Below, piece after piece: positions 7,105 to 13,474 of a stretch of DNA of 13,474 nucleotides. The notes below the pieces were generated by a model. The model was not told the origin of the DNA, searched no databases, and was given only the letters and a program-made list of their open reading frames with translations. The stretch's first letter is position 1. The number at the start of each line of letters is the position of its first letter. Source of the DNA: an uncultured Selenomonadales bacterium. Its GTDB lineage: Bacteria; Bacillota; Negativicutes; Selenomonadales; Selenomonadaceae. The DNA is taken from positions 1-13,474 of the forward strand of contig CAMVAG010000037.1 of NCBI GenBank assembly GCA_947165405.1, in the 5' to 3' direction. The translations under genes were made by a program, and so were the position numbers.

Positions 7105-9142
7105 ACAGGGAAAAAATTTTTTGTAAGAAATTTTTATCGTCCGACAGAGGCAATCGGGCGAATTTTTTTATTTCGGAAAGTTTCATCGTCACGATATTTC
7201 CGACGCGAATTCGTTCCGTCGAGGGCGGCAATTCTGCTTCGAGGATGTCGGAAACTTTTTGTTGAGTTTTTTGGTCGAGGCGTGAAAGGTCGATTGTCAA
7301 ACGGTCTTTGCCTTCATTGACGGAAAAAATTTGCGGGGAGAATTCAAAAAGATTTTCTATCGTGCCGACCGCTTGTTTGGATTTTATCTCTTCGCCGAGA
7401 AAATCTGTCCAAGAAAAAATTTTCAATTCGCACGGAACCTCAAAGCCGTGCTCACGAAAAATTTCTGTCAGCGTCTCGGAGGAAATTTTAAAAATATCGG
7501 GCAACCAATTTTCTCTGCCGCCGCGAATCATTTCGTTAATGAGTTCCTCGACTGCAGGAAAAATTTTTTTCAGATAAGCCCGATAAAGCGCGTTGTGCAT
7601 CTCGTCGCGGAGTTTTTTTATTGAGGCGTCTTGGCGGTTGGCAACGTCCGCGTTGAGTCGATTGTTTATTGTGAAAACGACGACGCGTTTGGAAACTTCC
7701 GGCTTGACTTGTTCGGCGTCGTTGCTCGTGAAGATAAATGTGCCGTGGTCGAGAATTTTCTCGTTAATTAAAATGTAATCGTCCTTCACAATGTCTTTCA
7801 TGTATTTTAAATTTGCGTTGGTTATGTCGTCGATAAGCATGGGGCAACCTTTAACGCCAAGCTTGTAATCGGGAAAATATTTTGTCGAAAAGCGATTGGC
7901 GGGAATCAACGGCAGAGTGCGATTAAACATGAGTCGTTGCGTTGTCTCGACGATTAAGGACTTGCCGCCGTGAGTTCCGCCGCGCAAAATCATGTACATC
8001 GGAAAAACTTTGCCTGTCGAATTGGCGGGCACAATGTCTTTGTAAAAATATCGAAGCCGCGCAAAGAACGGCGAGGCGAACATATACAAAATGACTTTCC
8101 AATAAATCGCCTTGAGTTGAATAACATCGCCGGGAAAAATCTCTGCGCGGTTTATGTAATCGATTAAATTTTTTATGTCGTTGCGAATTTCTTCGGCAGG
8201 CGGCTCCAAATTCCAAAGTTCATCGTTGAAAGTCACGCGGCGTTTCTCAAAGTCCAAGAGCAATTCGGGCATGACGACGGTTTTATTTTTCTTGCGAGCG
8301 AGATTTTCTTCATGAGCGTTGCGCATAATTTTTTTCATGCGAATAATTTTATCGGCGGTGAGCAAAATTTTTCCTTCCTCATTCGGATGAACGCCTGCGG
8401 CTTTTAAAACTTCGCGAAATTTTTCCGCCGTCTTTCGTTGCGCGAAAAGATATTCGGTCTCCTCTTTGGAATCGGGCGGCTGCTCGTAAACAACAACCGC
8501 CGTCTTGGAATGGGCTGCCTCTTTTGTCGCGGGCAAGTCTTCAAGATTTGTGCCGTCCTCTTTGAGCGTGCGGGCGTCGATTCCAATTTCGTCCGAAGAA
8601 TTTTTCCGCAACTCCTCGAAGACGTTCAGATAATATTCGTAAGCTTCCGGCTCGTCCATCACGACGAAATTTTCTTTCTGCCGCATTTGCCAAGCGTTGG
8701 CAGAAAAATTCGCCGACGACAAGATAACTCGACAACGCCCGTCATTTGACTTCATAAGATAAATTTTCGCGTGCACTCTGCATGTCACGTAAAATTTAAA
8801 TTTTTTCTCCGCAATCATTTTCTGCAGAAAAGAATTTTCGCTGACGTAATCGACGGCAGATTCTTGCAAAGCAATCATCTCGGCGAAATCTGCAGTGATT
8901 TGTTGCGGGCTGCCGATTATGACTTCGCCGCGCTCAAAAAATTTCATGAAGTGTTCGACTTGATTAATCCCCGCCGAAAAAGTCACGGCTCGCAATTCGT
9001 TGAAGCCTTTGAACAAATCCTCCGGCTCGACGGATTCGGTGCGCTTGTATTCGGCAAAGGTCACGGAAATTTTTTTATCGGGCGGCGAAATTTCTTCCAC
9101 GTCCGAAAACAGATCTCCGAGCCCCGAAATTTTTTTCTTCAT
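7091..9142 (-). CDS. PLD-like nuclease domain fused to a P-loop ATPase (AAA+/SF3-like)
   Basis: A 683-residue protein I do not recognise as a named family. Residues about 40-180 form a phospholipase-D-like domain with one HKD half-site: H124 and K126 in VHAKIYLM, then SSANFS with S143 and N145. Such single-HKD proteins usually act as dimeric nucleases. A charged linker (about 185-330) follows. The ATPase core has Walker A GGTHGGKS (K394, S395), Walker B MLIDD (D438, D439), a sensor-1-like FTSND (N474), and SKRVVVF with a possible arginine finger (R486). This order resembles AAA+ or D5/SF3 helicases. A helical C-terminal part to 683 has no motif I know. The ATG at 9142 has GAGAGG 7 bases upstream; an upstream reading to 9166 lacks an SD. 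No signal peptide is seen, so it should act in the cytosol on nucleic acid. A defence role is inference. Confidence 0.8.
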   Translation of the reverse strand: MKKKISGLGDLFSDVEEISPPDKKISVTFAEYKRTESVEPEDLFKGFNELRAVTFSAGINQVEHFMKFFERGEVIIGSPQQITADFAEMIALQESAVDYVSENSFLQKMIAEKKFKFYVTCRVHAKIYLMKSNDGRCRVILSSANFSANAWQMRQKENFVVMDEPEAYEYYLNVFEELRKNSSDEIGIDARTLKEDGTNLEDLPATKEAAHSKTAVVVYEQPPDSKEETEYLFAQRKTAEKFREVLKAAGVHPNEEGKILLTADKIIRMKKIMRNAHEENLARKKNKTVVMPELLLDFEKRRVTFNDELWNLEPPAEEIRNDIKNLIDYINRAEIFPGDVIQLKAIYWKVILYMFASPFFARLRYFYKDIVPANSTGKVFPMYMILRGGTHGGKSLIVETTQRLMFNRTLPLIPANRFSTKYFPDYKLGVKGCPMLIDDITNANLKYMKDIVKDDYILINEKILDHGTFIFTSNDAEQVKPEVSKRVVVFTINNRLNADVANRQDASIKKLRDEMHNALYRAYLKKIFPAVEELINEMIRGGRENWLPDIFKISSETLTEIFREHGFEVPCELKIFSWTDFLGEEIKSKQAVGTIENLFEFSPQIFSVNEGKDRLTIDLSRLDQKTQQKVSDILEAELPPSTERIRVGNIVTMKLSEIKKFARLPLSDDKNFLQKIFSLFSRK

Positions 9143-9160
9143 GACGATACCTCTCAAAGC

Positions 9161-9206
9161 AAACAAAAAGCCCGCGAAGTTTTCAAAACCTCACGAGCTT
9201 TTTTTT
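9161..9206 (-). terminator. Intrinsic terminator between the unknown 112-aa gene and the PLD-ATPase gene
   Basis: On the minus strand, AAGCTCGTGAGGTTTT (9200-9185) pairs with AAAACTTCGCGGGCTT (9183-9168), with three G-U pairs and no mismatch, and runs into TTTTT (9169-9165). The G-U pairs become C-A mismatches on the plus strand, which points to minus-strand use, although eight T residues at the other end could allow weaker plus-strand termination. It begins at the stop codon of the upstream gene and ends 19 bases before the PLD-ATPase start codon. Confidence 0.85.
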
Positions 9207-9544
9207 CAAATGGCGATTGAATTTCCCTGCGCATCAATCGGTTCGGTCAAGAGAAACAACGCGCTCAAGTCGACGTGAAAAATTACGGTGTATTCGTCCT
9301 CGTCGTCTTCGCCGTTGAATTTGTTGCTGTACAGGAGCGACGCCGCGTGGCAATAATCGTTGACTTGGTCGCCGAAAGCACTTACCTTCTTGCTGCAAAT
9401 CGGCTCAAGGAATTTAAAGATTGTGCCCGCCGGAAAAATTCCGTCGATGAAAACTTTTTCGGGCAAGAAAGAATTATCCTCGACGAAAGGTATCGCGACC
9501 TTCGAACGCAGAAAAAGATTTTCTAAGTTCAAATTTTTAATCAT
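9206..9544 (-). CDS. Uncharacterised 112-residue acidic protein
   Basis: I do not recognise this protein. It has 112 residues, no signal peptide, no clear membrane segment and no known catalytic motif. Visible features are a hydrophobic-acidic alternation, a stretch GEDDEDE (about 78-84), and PAGTIFKFLEPI in the first half. It reads as a small folded cytosolic protein. Its SD, GAGGTGA, overlaps the stop codon (TGA) of the STAS gene upstream and lies 5 bases before the ATG, so its translation is coupled to the STAS protein and the two probably work together. A partner or regulator of the STAS protein is a reasonable guess, but it is only a guess. A terminator follows the stop at once. Confidence 0.75.
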   Translation of the reverse strand: MIKNLNLENLFLRSKVAIPFVEDNSFLPEKVFIDGIFPAGTIFKFLEPICSKKVSAFGDQVNDYCHAASLLYSNKFNGEDDEDEYTVIFHVDLSALFLLTEPIDAQGNSIAI

Positions 9545-9553
9545 TGTGTCACC

Positions 9554-9883
9554 TCAAAAGCTCACGGAAAATTTTGTTTTCTTGTCCTCGTCAATCGTGA
9601 GGAAATTTGCAAAGCCCGTCATGTCCAAGACCTCGCGGACGTTATCGCGGATGTTGCGAATCCTCATTGCGCCCTGCCTGTCCATTCGCTTTTGCATTTT
9701 GAGCAAGGTGCGCAAGCCCGCAGAGGAAATATATTCCAAGTCTGCGAGGTCAATCGTCAAGTCGGTCACGCTTGCGAGAGACGCGCTCAAATTTTTGTCG
9801 AGTTCAAAGGCAGTGACGGCGTCGAGGCGTCCGCTGACATAAACCGTCAAAGCAGAGCCTTCCGAAACTTTTTTTATCTCCAT
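9554..9883 (-). CDS. STAS-domain protein, anti-sigma-factor-antagonist (SpoIIAA-like)
   Basis: A 109-residue single STAS domain. The features are an N-terminal strand with GRLDAVTAFELDKNL (about 18-32), then DLADLEYISSAGLRTLL (about 45-61), where the first or second serine of SSAGLR is the usual phosphorylation site. In this family the unphosphorylated form binds an anti-sigma kinase (SpoIIAB/RsbW type) or another partner. No kinase or PP2C phosphatase gene is seen in the window, so the partner is encoded elsewhere or the pathway differs. The ATG has GAGAGGAGA 7 bases upstream and a strong promoter at 9915-9944. It heads a two-gene operon with the unknown 112-residue protein and is divergent from the flavodiiron gene. 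Confidence 0.88.
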   Translation of the reverse strand: MEIKKVSEGSALTVYVSGRLDAVTAFELDKNLSASLASVTDLTIDLADLEYISSAGLRTLLKMQKRMDRQGAMRIRNIRDNVREVLDMTGFANFLTIDEDKKTKFSVSF

Positions 9884-9914
9884 GAAAAAATCTCCTCTCT
9901 TAATCTTTGCGGCG

Positions 9915-9944
9915 ATTGTAGCAAAATTTGTAAAGGCGCGTCAA
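9915..9944 (-). promoter_or_regulatory. Promoter of the STAS operon
   Basis: On the minus strand, -35 TTGACG (9944-9939, 5 of 6), an 18-base spacer and -10 TACAAT (9920-9915, 5 of 6), preceded by TG as an extended -10. Predicted start near 9908. Its -35 element sits inside the spacer of the oppositely directed flavodiiron promoter. Confidence 0.8.
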
Positions 9945-9956
9945 GTATGCTAAGAT
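9928..9956 (+). promoter_or_regulatory. Promoter of the flavodiiron operon
   Basis: -35 TTGTAA (9928-9933, 4 of 6), a 17-base spacer and -10 TAAGAT (9951-9956), preceded by TG (9948-9949), an extended -10. Predicted start near 9963, leaving about 23 bases of leader to the ATG. It physically overlaps the STAS promoter. Confidence 0.65.
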
Positions 9957-9985
9957 TTACAAAAATTTTTCGGGAGGTTTTTGAA

Positions 9986-11164
9986 ATGATGAACAACTGC
10001 AAGGCGATTGAGATTGGCGAAAAAATTTTTTGGACGGGCGCGGTCGATTGGTCGATGAGAAATTTTCACGGCTACGAAACTTCACGCGGCTCAACTTACA
10101 ACGCTTACCTTATCCTCGACGAAAAAATTGCACTGATTGACACGGCGAAGATTGATTTCAAAGACGAATTGCTTGCAAGGATTTCTTCCGTCGTCGACCC
10201 CGCGCAGATTGATGTTATCGTTTCAAGCCACGTCGAGCCCGACCATTCCGGTTCGCTCAAGGAAGTTGCCGCCCTCGCTCCGAACGCCGAAATTATCACG
10301 ACGAATCCCAACGGCTTGAAGGGGTTGACGAATCGTTACGGCAAGCTGAATTATCATGCGGTCAAGGCGGGCGATGAAATTTCTATCGGCAAGCGCACGT
10401 TGAAATTTGTTCCGACTCCGATGCTTCATTGGCCTGATTCAATGGTGACTTACTGCCCCGAAGAAAAGATTTTATTTTCCAACGACGCTTTCGGCGAACA
10501 CCTCGCAACCTCTCTGCGCTTCGACGACGAAAACGATTTGGAAACGATTTTGCGCGAGGCGAAGAAATATTACGCGAACATTTTAATGCCCTTCGGCAAG
10601 CAGGCACAAATCGCGCTTAAAGCTCTGGGCGATTTGGAAATCAAAATGATTGCAACGGGACACGGCGTCATTTGGCGGACGCATATCGATAAAATTTTTG
10701 ACTGCTACAAAAAATGGAGCGCGGGCGAAGTCGAAGAACGGGCGGTTGTCGTCTTTGACAGCATGTGGCATTCGACGGAAATTCTTGCCCGGACGATAAC
10801 CGAAGCTTTTGCCAAACGAGGCATCCCCGCCGCTTACTACGACATAAAGAAAAATGCCCTCGCGGACATTGTCACCGATATTTTCACGAGCAAATACCTC
10901 GCGGTTGGTTCCCCGACGATTAACAATCAAATGATGCCGACGATTGCCGCGTTCCTTTGCTATTTGAAAGGTTTGCGCCCCGTGAATCATAAGGCGTTCG
11001 CGTTCGGCAGCTACGGCTGGGGCGGGCAAAGTATCGGCTTGGTTGAAGACGAACTCAAGGCAGCGGGTTTCGAAATTATCCTCGAAAAAATCCGCGTGCA
11101 AAATCTTCCGACCGTTCAGCAGCTTGACGACATCACGGAAAAAATTTCGGCACTCGACTTGTAA
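9986..11164 (+). CDS. Flavodiiron protein (A-type; O2/NO reductase)
   Basis: A 392-residue soluble flavodiiron protein (FprA/ROO type) that reduces O2 to water, and in some members NO to N2O, protecting anaerobes. The metallo-beta-lactamase-like domain (about 1-250) holds the di-iron ligands: HVEPDH with H82, E84, D86 and H87; H148 in MLHWPDS; D167 in FSNDAFGEH; H226 in ATGHG. The flavodoxin domain (about 253-392) shows the FMN loop VFDSMWHSTEILA and GSPTINN. No rubredoxin or flavin-reductase domain is fused, so electrons must come from a separate rubredoxin or similar donor. GGGAGG stands 8 bases before the ATG. The downstream DUF262 gene uses an SD overlapping this stop codon. Confidence 0.94.
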   Translation: MMNNCKAIEIGEKIFWTGAVDWSMRNFHGYETSRGSTYNAYLILDEKIALIDTAKIDFKDELLARISSVVDPAQIDVIVSSHVEPDHSGSLKEVAALAPNAEIITTNPNGLKGLTNRYGKLNYHAVKAGDEISIGKRTLKFVPTPMLHWPDSMVTYCPEEKILFSNDAFGEHLATSLRFDDENDLETILREAKKYYANILMPFGKQAQIALKALGDLEIKMIATGHGVIWRTHIDKIFDCYKKWSAGEVEERAVVVFDSMWHSTEILARTITEAFAKRGIPAAYYDIKKNALADIVTDIFTSKYLAVGSPTINNQMMPTIAAFLCYLKGLRPVNHKAFAFGSYGWGGQSIGLVEDELKAAGFEIILEKIRVQNLPTVQQLDDITEKISALDL

Positions 11165-11176
11165 GGAGAAATCATC

Positions 11177-12925
11177 ATGGCAAAGCAACTCAACGCCGAA
11201 CAAAAAACTATCAGCCAAATTTTTACTGACCCGAAGATTAAATTTCTGATTCCCGACTATCAGCGTTCCTATTCTTGGGAGCGCGAACAATGCGGAACTC
11301 TCTGGGATGACATTTGCTCTTTTGCTTTCCCGCTCGACCATACTTTTGATGCCGACAGCGACAGATATTTTTTGGGCACGATTTTGACATTCCAAAATTC
11401 GACACGCGAGAGTGAAGTTATCGACGGACAGCAGCGGCTTATAACTTTCTTGCTCATGCTCCGCGCTTTTTATCAGGCGTTTGAAAATATTCAGTGCAAG
11501 AACAAGGAAAATATTTTGGCAAGCATCGGGCAGTGTATTTGGAAAACGGATGAGTTTCGCAACATAGACAAAACGAGCGTTAAGCTCAATTCCGAAGTTG
11601 CCTCCGACGAGGACGTTGCCGAATTCAAAAAAATTTTGGCGACGGGCGAAGCAACTCCGGGCGACAAGAGTAACTACGCCGAAAATTATCGCTACTTCAA
11701 AGAAGCGATTGAGGAGTTCAAAAAGGATTATCCCGAAAATTTTTCTTACCTGCCGATGAGGATTTTGAATAATTGCATACTCCTGCCGATTGAAGCCGAC
11801 GGTCAAAACACCGCGCTGAGAATTTTTACAACGCTCAATGATCGCGGTATGCCTCTCTCCGACGCCGATATTTTCAAGGCGCAGTTTTATAAAATTTTCT
11901 CGCGGGAAGGTAAACAGTCCAAAGAAAAATTTGTGCGCCGTTGGAAAGACTTAAATGAACTCTGCGATAAAAACTTTCATCCGCGCAAAGGCACGCCCGT
12001 TGATGATTTATTTATGCGTTATATGTACTACGCAAAAACAAAAAGAGCCATCAAGGCAGACAAGAGAATAAGCGACACCTTCTCGAACATGCGTGACTTT
12101 TACAGCGAAGGCAGTTATGAAATTTTTCAGAGCGAAGAAAGCTTTGAAGATTTGGTAACGCTGGCAAATTTTTGGGACGACGTTGCTGAGCGCAATGAAA
12201 AGTTTTCGTCGCGGGTTTTGAAGAAATTTTACATTCTCGATTGTTCGCCCTACAGCGTGTGGAGTAATGTGGTTTCGCTTTACTTCATGAGCAATCGCGA
12301 CTCGGAAAATAATTTGGAAGAAGAAAAATTTTGCGCGTTTCTGGACAAAGTAACGGCGATGATTCTTATGAACGCTATCTCTGAATCGGGGACTCAAAAC
12401 ATCCGTCGTCCTTTCGTGTTGGAATTCAAAGATATTTTTCACGGTGAGCCACTCGAATTCGACACGCAGTTTAAGCCGCAAGAAAAAATTTTTTGCCGAC
12501 GGCTGACGGACATGCGGTTCAGCAACAACAAGAAGGTTACGCGAATGATGCTTACGTGGTGGCTTTTCCGCGACGGAGCGCAGGAATTGCCGCCGCTCGG
12601 AATGGATTTGCACATAGAACATATTTTTGCCAAGAAACGTCAGGAACTTCATAATGAGTTGAGGAATCCCGAAGCGTTGGAATTTTTGGGCAACAAGTCT
12701 TTGCTCGAAAAGACCATAAACATTCGGGCGTCGGATTATCGGATCGTCGACAAGAAAATTTATTATCTCGGCGACGGAAAATCCAAGACGGGCACTTTTA
12801 ATCTTGAACTTCAACGCTTGGCAAAAACGCATGACGACTTCACGGAAGAAGACATCCTCGAACGCAACGAAGAAATTTTCAATGCCTTTATCGATTATCT
12901 GCGCGAAAACGATTTATTGGTTTAG
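11177..12925 (+). CDS. DUF262/DUF1524 protein, GmrSD-like predicted NTP-dependent nuclease
   Basis: A 582-residue protein with the two halves of GmrSD-type modification-dependent (type IV) restriction enzymes in one chain. The DUF262 half shows IPDYQRSYSW (25-34), the signature DGQQR (83-87) and FTTLNDRGMPLSDADIFK (217-234). The C-terminal DUF1524 half is a His-Me-finger nuclease with HIEH (479-482) and LGNKSLL with N506. Known relatives cut phage DNA carrying modified cytosines in an NTP-dependent way; others are uncharacterised. All signature residues appear intact. The stop TAAGGAG of the flavodiiron gene supplies its SD, 8 bases before the ATG, so it is coupled to that gene. Its last bases overlap the convergent CAP gene by 4. 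Target specificity cannot be read from the sequence. Confidence 0.88.
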   Translation: MAKQLNAEQKTISQIFTDPKIKFLIPDYQRSYSWEREQCGTLWDDICSFAFPLDHTFDADSDRYFLGTILTFQNSTRESEVIDGQQRLITFLLMLRAFYQAFENIQCKNKENILASIGQCIWKTDEFRNIDKTSVKLNSEVASDEDVAEFKKILATGEATPGDKSNYAENYRYFKEAIEEFKKDYPENFSYLPMRILNNCILLPIEADGQNTALRIFTTLNDRGMPLSDADIFKAQFYKIFSREGKQSKEKFVRRWKDLNELCDKNFHPRKGTPVDDLFMRYMYYAKTKRAIKADKRISDTFSNMRDFYSEGSYEIFQSEESFEDLVTLANFWDDVAERNEKFSSRVLKKFYILDCSPYSVWSNVVSLYFMSNRDSENNLEEEKFCAFLDKVTAMILMNAISESGTQNIRRPFVLEFKDIFHGEPLEFDTQFKPQEKIFCRRLTDMRFSNNKKVTRMMLTWWLFRDGAQELPPLGMDLHIEHIFAKKRQELHNELRNPEALEFLGNKSLLEKTINIRASDYRIVDKKIYYLGDGKSKTGTFNLELQRLAKTHDDFTEEDILERNEEIFNAFIDYLRENDLLV

Positions 12926-13422
12926 CCGCGAAAATGTTGCACCCAATAGTGCTTGTATTTTGAATCGGCTCGATAATAATAAACGACGCCAAGCTCCGTG
13001 TATTGTTTGTTCAAAATGTTGTCGCGGTGAGTTTTTGAATCCATCCACGCTTGAACGACTTGCTTGGGTGTGGTTTGACCGCCCGCCAAATTTTCTCCGA
13101 GTATGTGTCCGCGATTGGGCATTGCCGTGAAACATTTCGTGCCGTTCGGGCGCGTGTGAGAAAATTTTTGCGGCAACTCAACCGCTCTGACGTAAGCACT
13201 TGCCGCCAAATCTTTTGCAAAGACCAGCGGATTGGCTCCGACTTTCGCCCGCTCCTTGTTCACCAAGCGCAACACTTCCATCGGGAAATTTTCTATCGCC
13301 GCCTTTTGATTCCAACGCGCCTCGTCATTCGTGACGATTACTTTTTGCGCCGCCGAAGCGTCCGTGAAATTAATTGCCGCGATTAAAAAGACTATCGCAA
13401 CGCTCAAAAAAATTTTTTTCAT
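12922..13422 (-). CDS. Secreted CAP/SCP-domain protein
   Basis: A 166-residue exported protein. A signal peptide is clear: MKKIF, a hydrophobic core to about residue 18, then a likely cleavage after ASAA (about 25). The mature part is a bacterial CAP (SCP/PR1, YkwD-like) domain: VLRLVNKERAK (50-60), then the cleft residues H89 in FSHTRPNG, E110 in GENLAGG, H132 in KTHRDNIL and H158 near the C-terminal HYWVQHF. Function of bacterial CAP proteins is poorly defined; cell-envelope or extracellular roles are usual. The ATG has GAGGTGA close upstream; the in-frame TTG at 13428 abuts the SD and is rejected. The stop codon overlaps that of the DUF262 gene in the opposite direction. Confidence 0.9.
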   Translation of the reverse strand: MKKIFLSVAIVFLIAAINFTDASAAQKVIVTNDEARWNQKAAIENFPMEVLRLVNKERAKVGANPLVFAKDLAASAYVRAVELPQKFSHTRPNGTKCFTAMPNRGHILGENLAGGQTTPKQVVQAWMDSKTHRDNILNKQYTELGVVYYYRADSKYKHYWVQHFRG

Positions 13423-13474
13423 CGTCAATCACCTCGCTGAAATTTTATTCGTTCAATCTTAACCGCGCCTTAAT

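Noticed and set aside
9692..9985. Upstream in-frame extension of the flavodiiron gene
   Set aside because: It overlaps the STAS gene and both promoters; the SD GGGAGG at 9972-9977 and family length support the ATG at 9986.
10583..11806. 407-codon open frame on the minus strand antisense to the flavodiiron and DUF262 genes
   Set aside because: It is a shadow produced by codon bias: both plus-strand genes have intact family motifs and SDs, while this frame has no SD and no recognisable domain.
12008..12832. 274-codon open frame on the minus strand inside the DUF262 gene
   Set aside because: Antisense shadow with no SD or family features; the DUF1524 motifs on the plus strand are intact.
1..13474. 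CRISPR arrays, tRNA or rRNA genes, insertion sequences and attachment-site repeats
   Set aside because: I looked for regularly spaced repeats, cloverleaf-like runs ending in CCA, transposase-like proteins and terminal inverted repeats and saw none.

Overview
The window looks like chromosomal DNA from an anaerobic or microaerobic Firmicutes relative, most likely of the class Negativicutes (Selenomonas-like). This rests on strong GGAGG-type ribosome binding sites, frequent TTG starts, a KtrB/KtrA-type potassium system, a class-wide style of cobalamin riboswitch, a stand-alone flavodiiron protein, and a GC content in the mid to high 40s by eye. The taxonomic call is inference; no rRNA gene is present.

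Left edge (1-760): a cobalamin riboswitch on the minus strand, with its own promoter, reads leftward into a gene whose start lies just outside the window. Back to back with it, a second promoter drives rplS (ribosomal protein L19), which has a short hairpin leader, a TTG start and a strong intrinsic terminator.

Central plus-strand operon (about 820-7104): DUF445 membrane protein, KtrB-type K+ channel subunit, KtrA-type RCK regulator, second DUF445 membrane protein, murI (glutamate racemase) and a HAD phosphatase. Spacing is tight throughout, and the murI start overlaps the stop of the second DUF445 gene. Two DUF445 paralogues bracketing a potassium transporter is the notable arrangement.

Minus-strand block (9883-7091): a single-domain STAS anti-anti-sigma-like protein, a translationally coupled unknown 112-residue acidic protein, a terminator, then a 683-residue fusion of a phospholipase-D-like (HKD) nuclease domain to a P-loop ATPase resembling AAA+/SF3 helicase cores. 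This last gene is the strongest candidate for an uncharacterised system and overlaps the HAD gene tail to tail.

Right part (9928-13422): a flavodiiron protein gene is transcribed divergently from the STAS gene through interleaved promoters. It is followed, with the SD overlapping the stop codon, by a DUF262/DUF1524 (GmrSD-like) predicted NTP-dependent nuclease. A secreted CAP/SCP-domain protein on the minus strand ends tail to tail with it, overlapping by 4 bases. Two predicted nucleic-acid-directed proteins (PLD-ATPase and GmrSD-like) thus flank a stress/redox pair, which could be a small defence locus; that is inference.

At whole-window scale, GATC and GGCC are strikingly rare (about 6 and 2 copies by eye), and the palindrome AAAATTTT is strikingly common (about thirty) but absent from roughly 2975-5990.
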